From contig JAJRVV010000011.1 of the NCBI GenBank assembly GCA_024277135.1, positions 1 through 52,351 on the forward strand: a stretch of DNA of 52,351 nt, written 5' to 3'. Position numbers and translations under genes: made by a program. Shown one piece after another: positions 47,601 through 52,351 of the stretch (the stretch's first letter is position 1; the number at the start of each line of letters is the position of its first letter). The notes under the pieces were generated by a model. That model saw only the letters and a program-made list of their open reading frames with translations, was not told the DNA's origin and ran no database searches. Source of the DNA: Chloroflexota bacterium (lineage in GTDB: Bacteria > Chloroflexota > Anaerolineae > Promineifilales > Promineifilaceae).

Positions 47601-48869
47601 CGGTACCAACAAAACCTGGAAGGCGTTTTCATGTTTTTGCCGGAAGTGGGTTCTCCAGCGCAAATGGAGAGTCCGTATGTGGTGGGACGGCCGTTGACGA
47701 CGGAGCATGAGGCGTTGTTTGTGGGCCGGGACGATGTGTTCTATTGGCTGGAAACCCATTTACTGGGCAAGGCGCAGCCCCATTCGCTGATTGTGTATGG
47801 TCAACGGCACATGGGCAAGACATCGGCGCTGCAACAGTTTGTGTACGGCCGTCGCGGGCAAGCTGTGCGCAATTATGAGGAGTACCCCATTTATCTGGTC
47901 TACATCAATTTACAGGGGGCGGCGCAAATGGATACGCAAACGCTGTTTGACCAGATTCGCCGTCAAATTGGGCAGACTTTGCACCAACGGGGGATAGTGA
48001 TGCCATTAGCCCCCCCCAGCGGCCCTCAAGGGACGATTTATAGCGATTTTGATGACTTTTTAGACCAGGTGGAAATAACTTTACCCAGTTTGAGCTTGCT
48101 GGTGTTGGTGCTGGACGAGATGGAACAATTGCGGCATGGGGTGGAAAACGGCCGTCTCAGTTCCGGCATTTTCACCTATTTCCGCTCGCTCATCCAGCAC
48201 CGGCCCCGCCTCACCTTTGTCATGGCGGGGACAAATCAGTTGGTGGAAGATTATTGGGGCCAGATTTTCCACGCCGGGGTGGGGCATGAACTGCTGCCGT
48301 TGAGCCAGGAGGAGACGGCGGAATTGGTCTGTCGCCCGGTGGCGGCGATGATCCAGTACGAGGAGACGGCCGTCGCCGCCATCTGGCAGGCGACGCGGGG
48401 CCATCCCTATTTCGTCCAACTGCTGTGCCATAAATTGGTGTTGCAGGCGAACGGCCGTCACCGCTTGTTGACGGTGGCTGATGTGCAAAAAGTGGTGGCG
48501 CATATCATCAGCGAAGATGACAGCCAACTGCAAAATTTGTGGAATGACAGTACCCGTGAGGAACGGTTTGTCTTAGCTGCATTGTCCACCGGTGCGGAAG
48601 ACGGCCGTTTAACGACAAGCCGCACCGTCATCTCTCAGCGCTTGCAACAGACTCCCTTCGCTGAGGAGGCGATCAGCATGGCCGTCAAACAGCTTGAACT
48701 GCGGCGGCTGATCGCGCGCCAATTTGTCCAGCAGCCCATGGCGGCCGAACTGGTACAGACGGCCGTTTGGCAGCACTCCCCCGCCCAACCCAACGACGTT
48801 TATGCCATCGCCTTCGCCTTACTCCGCCGCTGGGTTGCCCGCAAACACCCGCTCACCGGCATGCTGTAA
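44679..48869 (+). CDS. Receiver / kinase-like / Nudix / STAND-type ATPase fusion protein
   Basis: 1396 residues, with at least five modules. (1) A receiver-like domain, about 15-150, keeping the Asp in LLFVDVED, Ser in LFSAQ and Lys in HFVKDS. (2) An APH/protein-kinase-like domain, about 185-640, with a nucleotide-lobe segment GFSGSRIYTVK, a beta-rich insert (about 320-500), catalytic HGDLNTSNIL (about 519) and DFSDA (about 542). (3) A Nudix hydrolase, about 700-850, with GGKMDD and RELSEEL intact. (4) A beta-rich linker (about 885-990). (5) A P-loop ATPase, about 1000-1280, with Walker A GQRHMGKTS and Walker B LVLVLDEMEQ, then a probable winged helix to the end. It resembles the NTP-dependent conflict or signalling systems of complex bacteria. 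Start TTG 44679 or GTG 44685 is uncertain; a TAAAAT box lies at 44593-44598. Confidence 0.82.
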   Translation: MAVADTENEARAFHAILRLRTLCVGGDFSRSTVPSPFRQNLLPHTNHLFFLIAESFAQALEWLMHDQEIDLLFVDVEDEPVSGTAVFINQAKEIRPNLPIILFSAQTDNKMRQLMRGGADWHFVKDSAEMGQLARNLQEQVLVPVDWYELFSQYDAESVRPRIEPSLSHDDLTSLNRNPEERYIIKRLFARSESVQIFRMDEGFSGSRIYTVKPNNQPKRIVKIGPIDQLQAVKQKQIELVEPRLNQAVGQIQGEIVAGRHLAGASFILGGSNQDAMTLTRFLQDDNRVRRDLIDKIMARLRDSLGQLYAGGGDMEMRYWAPLYAQVLPPNLTLADARLALPDDRNSQFVLSAEQLSTLSLVPGNPTLLAVNTAVRQGQRPELILRGFVAAEVDAKEGVVYLHDELMTRYPAWPILEGAGHPVLRFKVQLHPEERPLLQNPVFRRGKRIYVRGTVVTTRENLLAQNIQAITGQSLDLDREIFEMVSGKFISPVANINFLLWEIGREDMIAPMPLISPVIHGDLNTSNILVGLDDDLPVWLIDFSDARPGHIYFDLAKLEVEVRTHVFFRVFRQMVADGVWSVQDAFRFALLMESMLLQAHQLTFKAFLKQLGQSQPEWYDALSTQFPYYSENLLYFLYSIRRLAATYSPDRFENHYATAVFFHSMAALKYRELDNQPWQPWAKRLALCAALIAGKHAVATVTRPYLVGKVLESLRQRSAFALIAIGEGNQRKYLLQWNANWGMFNLIGGKMDDKKGDRNSFARTIQRELSEELEIFNARDYRIIHEFPPLITRQFSQRQMVFKEYEFRVYEIEFLPRHPMTREEFDWLAQRLSPERENVLVTRAEIKRLRTMTNRPISETTRMILQELGEIDRFQEKELYATLGIKVDSRKLVVQHGRAQLTGRLINPPFGAPVENIVLEILPGDGFTPEVEAAGVRVEKLAVGEAYPLSIWLRPEAEQATIVIRATYYDQRGHRYQQNLEGVFMFLPEVGSPAQMESPYVVGRPLTTEHEALFVGRDDVFYWLETHLLGKAQPHSLIVYGQRHMGKTSALQQFVYGRRGQAVRNYEEYPIYLVYINLQGAAQMDTQTLFDQIRRQIGQTLHQRGIVMPLAPPSGPQGTIYSDFDDFLDQVEITLPSLSLLVLVLDEMEQLRHGVENGRLSSGIFTYFRSLIQHRPRLTFVMAGTNQLVEDYWGQIFHAGVGHELLPLSQEETAELVCRPVAAMIQYEETAVAAIWQATRGHPYFVQLLCHKLVLQANGRHRLLTVADVQKVVAHIISEDDSQLQNLWNDSTREERFVLAALSTGAEDGRLTTSRTVISQRLQQTPFAEEAISMAVKQLELRRLIARQFVQQPMAAELVQTAVWQHSPAQPNDVYAIAFALLRRWVARKHPLTGML

Positions 48870-48970
48870 GCGGCACAGAACTCATTGCTCCGTTTTTTCA
48901 TCCCTCATCCTTCCCTTGCTTCCCCCAATTTCCCTCACTATAATGCAGTTGTCGAAACAGCGATCATTCA

Positions 48971-49032
48971 GACCCGACAGGTTTTTACCAGAGAGCGCGC
49001 TTATCAGAATGCTTCAAAAAACCTGTCAGGTC
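48971..49032. repeat. Inverted repeat related to the REP-like palindromes
   Basis: Arms 48971-48986 (GACCCGACAGGTTTTT) and 49017-49032 (AAAAACCTGTCAGGTC) pair with one mismatch around a 30-base spacer. It shares the GACCTG-AGGTTT pattern with 17923 and 19123. Confidence 0.75.
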
Positions 49033-49065
49033 TCAAACCGCTTTTTGTCCAAGGAGATTCTTGAC

Positions 49066-49416
49066 ATGCAACCAATTTATCGTTCAGACGGGGAATGGGT
49101 GGCTGTTTTTCACAAAGGAAATTTGTTTAATGTGGATGGCGAATGGCTCGGATTCGTGGAGGGGCGGGAGGTGTATAACCCCAGCGGGCAGTACATCGGC
49201 TATTTGAGCAATGACCGCCGCCTTTTACGCAAGCGCTCTGAATCAGCCAAACGGCCGCGTAAACCGCCGCCGCCACGACCATCACGGCCGTCTCTACCCA
49301 GCGGTATGCCGCTGTCGCCCATGATGCGCGCCTTACCCTATGGCATCATTGATATGTTTGAAGAATTCCCCGATCAACTGTTGTTCATTTCCGATACCCG
49401 ACCCGATATGGAGTAG
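49066..49416 (+). CDS. Small beta-repeat protein (4-fold beta flower-like)
   Basis: 116 residues. The first 50 contain four short beta repeats: MQPIYRSDGEWVAVF, KGNLFNVDGEWLGFV, EGREVYNPSGQYIGYL and a decayed one. This is the pattern of so-called 4-fold beta flower proteins, whose function is unknown. A Pro/Arg-rich linker and a hydrophobic PYGIIDMFEEF tail follow. ATG 49066 is preceded by AAGGAG. It ends 3 bp before the thioesterase gene and is probably co-transcribed with it. Confidence 0.7.
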   Translation: MQPIYRSDGEWVAVFHKGNLFNVDGEWLGFVEGREVYNPSGQYIGYLSNDRRLLRKRSESAKRPRKPPPPRPSRPSLPSGMPLSPMMRALPYGIIDMFEEFPDQLLFISDTRPDME

Positions 49417-49419
49417 CCT

Positions 49420-49896
49420 ATGCTGGGAAAACATTGCTATGAATCGAGAGTGACCCTCACCCAGTTGATGGGGCCGACCAGCGCCAACATTTTGGGCAAC
49501 GTCCACGGCGGCGTTTTGATGAAATTATGCGACGAAGCGGGCGGCATGGCCGCCACCAAACACGCTCGATGCACCGTCGTCACCGTTACTGTGGATTCAA
49601 TGGCCTTTCACTCGCCGGTTCACATTGGCAATCTGCTCACGGTGACGGGCGAGGTCAGTTGGGTGGGACGTACCTCTATGGAAACCCGCGTCGTCGTCAC
49701 CGCCGAAAACGTGCTGACCGGCAAAGTGACGCATACCAATACCGCTTATTTTGTGTATGTGGCGATTGATGAAGACGGCCGTCCCGTGCCGGCGCCCCCC
49801 CTCATCCTGGAAACGGACGAAGAAAGAGCCAGATACGAGCGGGCCGCCCAACGGCAGGAAGACCGCCTGCGCCGCTGGCGGCAGGATTCTCCATGA
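49420..49896 (+). CDS. Acyl-CoA thioesterase (hotdog fold, YciA/BACH-like)
   Basis: A 158-residue enzyme that hydrolyses acyl-CoA to free acid and CoA. The hotdog helix and catalytic region read NILGNVHGGVLMKLCDEAGG, then V-T-V-D-S-M-A-F-H-S-P-V-H-I-G-N and GRTSMETRVVV, all diagnostic for the acyl-CoA hydrolase group. A charged 30-residue tail follows the fold. Its stop overlaps the start of the AAA gene (ATGA). Confidence 0.9.
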   Translation: MLGKHCYESRVTLTQLMGPTSANILGNVHGGVLMKLCDEAGGMAATKHARCTVVTVTVDSMAFHSPVHIGNLLTVTGEVSWVGRTSMETRVVVTAENVLTGKVTHTNTAYFVYVAIDEDGRPVPAPPLILETDEERARYERAAQRQEDRLRRWRQDSP

Positions 49897-51041
49897 AGCC
49901 CAAACCCCAATCCCAACTCCTTGACCTGCTCCTCAATTCGCCGGCGCACCGCATCGCCAAACTGCCGGATGTGGATTACGGGCAGGCCATCGTCGAGCCG
50001 TTTCCCTTTCTGGCTATCGTGGGGCAATTGGAGATGAAATTGGCGCTCATTTTATCGCTGATCAATCCCCGCGTGGGCGGTGTTTTACTCATCGGCCCGC
50101 GCGGCACCGCCAAGACAACGGCCGTGCGCGCCCTCACCGATCTCCTGCCGTCTGCCCGGCGCAGCCTTTGTGTGTATGGCTGCACTGAAGAAATGCTGGA
50201 TGAAGGGGGTATGGACGCCATTTGCGAAAACTGCCGCGAAAAAATGGGGTACGGTCAGCCGCTCACCGTCGCCGATCGGGTGCGCATCATCGAACTGCCG
50301 CTGAATGCCCGGCTGGAGGATGTGGTCGGCGGCATCAATGAGCGCATCGCTTTGGAACAAAACAAAGTGCGGCTGGAACGCGGCATCCTGGGCCACGCCG
50401 ACAACCAGATTCTTTACATTGACGAGGTCAACCTGCTGCCAGATACGCTGACCGATGCCATTCTCGACGCCGCCGCGCAGGGACATTACACCGCGCGCCG
50501 GGGGGCGCTCAAACTGCGCTACCGCTCCCGCTTTTTACTCATCGGCTCGATGAACCCGGAAGAGGGCAAGCTGCGGCCGCAAATCATGGATCGGTTTGGG
50601 CTGCGGGCCGTGGTGCGCGGATTAGCCGATCCTGCCTGGCGCTACCAGGCGTATGAACAGGTGGCCGCGCATCAGCAAAACCCCGACCACTTTGCCGCCA
50701 GCTATGCCGAGGCCACGATGGCTTTGGCGGATGAAATCGAGCAGGCGCGGCAGCGGCTGCCGGCGGTGCAGATTGGCGAAGCGGCGCGGGACTTGGGCCT
50801 GAAACTGGTGCAGGAGCTGGCGATTGATTCCACGCGGGCCGAAATCACCCTGTTTGAAGCGGCGCGGGCACATGCGGCGGCGGATGAACGGAAGCAGGTG
50901 GAGCCGGGCGATGTGCAGGCGGTGGCGATGCCGGCCTTGCGCATGAGGCAGAGCGATCATCTCAGCCGCTTCTTTGCCGAACAAGAGGCAGAGGATCAAC
51001 GGATGAAAAACATCGTTGACGAATTTACCAATCACCAGTAA
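49893..51041 (+). CDS. Mg-chelatase subunit I (BchI/ChlI)-like AAA+ ATPase
   Basis: A 382-residue AAA+ protein of the chelatase/MoxR clade. It has Walker A GPRGTAKTT (about 69-77), Walker B ILYIDEVNLL, sensor 1 FLLIGSMNPEEG, and the arginine-finger region PQIMDRFGLR. An insertion contains two cysteine pairs (C-V-Y-G-C and C-E-N-C), as in some BchI proteins, where they may bind zinc. Real magnesium chelatase also needs BchD and BchH; neither is in the window, so this may be a chelatase subunit working with genes elsewhere or a generic remodelling ATPase. The start overlaps the thioesterase stop by four bases. Confidence 0.85.
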   Translation: MKPKPQSQLLDLLLNSPAHRIAKLPDVDYGQAIVEPFPFLAIVGQLEMKLALILSLINPRVGGVLLIGPRGTAKTTAVRALTDLLPSARRSLCVYGCTEEMLDEGGMDAICENCREKMGYGQPLTVADRVRIIELPLNARLEDVVGGINERIALEQNKVRLERGILGHADNQILYIDEVNLLPDTLTDAILDAAAQGHYTARRGALKLRYRSRFLLIGSMNPEEGKLRPQIMDRFGLRAVVRGLADPAWRYQAYEQVAAHQQNPDHFAASYAEATMALADEIEQARQRLPAVQIGEAARDLGLKLVQELAIDSTRAEITLFEAARAHAAADERKQVEPGDVQAVAMPALRMRQSDHLSRFFAEQEAEDQRMKNIVDEFTNHQ

Positions 51042-51050
51042 CTTCTCCCC

Positions 51051-51689
51051 ATGTCATTGAAAAAAGAATCGCACACATTGTTGTTTTTGGGGCTGACGGC
51101 CGTCCTCGTCGGTTACTTCTCCATCTGGCTGCCGGGGCCGGGAGCGGGTTTACAGTTGATGGGGCTGGAGACGGCCGAGTGGCTCAAGTTTATGGGGATG
51201 GGAACCAGCCGCAACTGGTTTTACCTGCCTCCCATCACCCTGGGAATGATGCTGTCCCTTTTGCCTTTATCTTGGCCGCCGAATCGATGGCAAAATTGGG
51301 GGATACGGGCGGCGGCGGCGGCGGTCAGTTTGCTGGCGTTTCCCGCGATTGAGGACATCACCGGCCCGGTATGGCGGGAGTATGTGGTGCGGGTGGCGGG
51401 GATTGGTTTGGTGACGGCAGTCTCCCTGCTCACTGGTTTGTTTCATCGGCGGCAGCATACGGTCGTGGTTTGGGGGTTGATGATCGGGTTGGGTCTCTTG
51501 GGCGCTGTCATGCCTCTCTGGGTGTATTTCCAGGCGCGTCCGGCCGTAGAAACGCTGATGGGGCAATCACTCGGTGTGGGGTGGGGGCTTTGGTTGAACG
51601 GGGCGGGGCATTTGCTGGCAGCGGCCGTCTGCCTCTGGCAGTTGGCAGCAAAAAAGACGGCGCGTTCAACTAGAACGGCCGTCCTCTGA
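51051..51689 (+). CDS. Hypothetical polytopic membrane protein
   Basis: 212 residues with about six hydrophobic helices, such as LLFLGLTAVLVGYFSIWLPG and GLMIGLGLLGAVMPLWVYF. A WFYLPPITLGMMLSLLP segment is the most distinctive part. No family recognised. It starts 9 bp after the AAA gene and could be in the same operon. A hairpin near 51658-51681, built around ACGGCCGT and overlapping its last codons, lies between it and the convergent acpP. Confidence 0.7.
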   Translation: MSLKKESHTLLFLGLTAVLVGYFSIWLPGPGAGLQLMGLETAEWLKFMGMGTSRNWFYLPPITLGMMLSLLPLSWPPNRWQNWGIRAAAAAVSLLAFPAIEDITGPVWREYVVRVAGIGLVTAVSLLTGLFHRRQHTVVVWGLMIGLGLLGAVMPLWVYFQARPAVETLMGQSLGVGWGLWLNGAGHLLAAAVCLWQLAAKKTARSTRTAVL

Positions 51690-51719
51690 ATTCCGCTTTC
51701 TTGTTTCTGCCTTTGTGTG

Positions 51720-51959
51720 CTACGCTCTCATGTGGGTGTCAATGTATTTGGCCGCTTCCCCGACTGTCGTGATTTTTTGGGCGTCTTCATCCGAAATCTC
51801 GCCGTTGAACTCTTCTTCAAACGCCATGATCAGTTCCACCAGGTCTAACGAATCCGCTTCCAGGTCTTCCCGGAAACGGGCGGCCGTGACCACTTGCTCC
51901 TCTTCCACGCCCAGTAAATCTACAATAATCGCACGAACACGTGATTCGGTGTCGCTCAT
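51720..51959 (-). CDS. acpP: Acyl carrier protein
   Basis: A 79-residue carrier of fatty-acid chains. The phosphopantetheine serine is in [22 protein letters not shown] is eight bases before ATG 51959. Length and acidic character are typical. No other fatty-acid synthesis genes are in view; it is transcribed against the neighbouring membrane protein gene. Confidence 0.95.
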   Translation of the reverse strand: MSDTESRVRAIIVDLLGVEEEQVVTAARFREDLEADSLDLVELIMAFEEEFNGEISDEDAQKITTVGEAAKYIDTHMRA

Positions 51960-52118
51960 TTTGTCGCTCCTTTCAGGTTTTTCAATTTCTCAGGAATGTC
52001 GCTAATTTTAGGGTCAATAGCCAGAAAGTCAAATCTCATCAACGGCCGTAACCGTAAAATCTAACACCCGTAAACTGGGGAAGTTACGCAAATCTCCCCA
52101 CTTTAGCCACTTTCCACT

Positions 52119-52351
52119 TTAGTCACTTCCCATCCAAACGGCCGTGCCCAACGTCAGATAAAATACAAACGACAAATCCACCAGGAAGAAACTGTGATCC
52201 ACCAGCCCGTGCGCCAGCATGTCCACCAGCAGCGCCAGCATCCCCACCGCCACCGGCTGCCAGACGGCGGCAGCCCGGTTGATCTGCCGCCACAACGCCC
52301 GCCATGCTTGCCAGATGAGCCAGCCTCCGGCCAACAGCCCCAACAGCCCCA
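52119..52351 (-). CDS. C-terminal part of a membrane protein (O-antigen ligase-like), cut by window end
   Basis: Only the last 75 or so codons lie inside the window. They encode two hydrophobic helices (VAVGMLALLVDMLAHGLVDH and SFFLVDLSFVFYLTLGTAVW) separated by V-D-H-S-F-F, similar to the last helices of O-antigen ligase/polymerase proteins. The frame stays open to the window edge. The 159 bp between it and acpP hold one ACGGCCGT and no clear gene. Confidence 0.55.
   Translation of the reverse strand, partial: GLLGLLAGGWLIWQAWRALWRQINRAAAVWQPVAVGMLALLVDMLAHGLVDHSFFLVDLSFVFYLTLGTAVWMGSD

Noticed and set aside
49893..51041. Evidence for bacteriochlorophyll synthesis
   Set aside because: Only one BchI-like ATPase is present; no BchD, BchH or other pigment genes are in the window, and such ATPases occur in non-phototrophs.

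Overview
The window looks like a chromosomal segment from a Chloroflexota (Anaerolineae/Ardenticatenia-type) bacterium, moderately GC-rich (mid to high 50s percent by eye). This rests on gene content and style rather than a database match: DUF2723 and PIG-V-type membrane glycosyltransferases, a K+-independent proton-pumping pyrophosphatase, a type 2 IPP isomerase beside a polyprenyl synthase, a free-standing rpoC, a LuxR-type regulator with a degenerate receiver, and many small palindromes between genes. The most striking property is an iterated palindromic octamer, ACGGCCGT. I count about 94 copies by eye (roughly one per 560 bp), against 1 to 2 expected from base composition. It behaves like the cyanobacterial HIP1 element, but with a different sequence.

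Layout. 1-2.1 kb: a 74-bp tandem repeat and a DUF2723 glycosyltransferase. 2.1-4.7 kb (minus strand): an XRE antitoxin preceded by a toxin cut to 27 residues, a PIG-V-like mannosyltransferase and holA. 4.8-7.1 kb (minus): a DUF6391 protein, then an iron/manganese locus of a DtxR/MntR regulator with a clear operator, feoA, and a feoB collapsed to 194 codons. 7.2-9.6 kb: a zinc-ribbon membrane protein and an ABC-2 exporter whose permease is frameshifted at a G6 run. 9.9-12.7 kb: PPK2 and acetyl-CoA synthetase. 12.8-15.2 kb: a small minus-strand island of broken secreted-protein genes (frameshift at G8, in-frame amber), a 22-bp iteron array and a LuxR-type regulator. 15.4-19.1 kb: hppA and a histone-deacetylase-family enzyme.

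19.2-24.9 kb: a 1726-residue acidic TPR protein with about 30 Trp-Leu repeats, then ndk. 25-29.4 kb: rsfS (probably CTG start), xseA-xseB, and a type II restriction-modification pair that contains no ACGGCCGT. 29.6-31.6 kb: ftsY and prfB with a classical +1 programmed frameshift. 31.7-37.7 kb: a GRAM/PH-like zinc-ribbon protein and rpoC with its own promoter and a leader hairpin. 37.9-40 kb (minus): fni and a polyprenyl synthase. 40.3-44.5 kb: a surface-glycan cluster (UDP-glucuronate decarboxylase-like SDR, O-antigen ligase, GtrA, GT4).

44.7-48.9 kb holds the best candidate for an undescribed system: a 1396-residue fusion of a receiver domain, an APH/protein-kinase-like domain, a Nudix hydrolase, a STAND/AAA-type P-loop ATPase and a probable winged helix. 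49-52.35 kb: a small beta-repeat protein, an acyl-CoA thioesterase, a Mg-chelatase-subunit-I-like ATPase, a membrane protein, acpP and the cut end of a membrane gene. I see no rRNA, tRNA, CRISPR array or complete insertion sequence.
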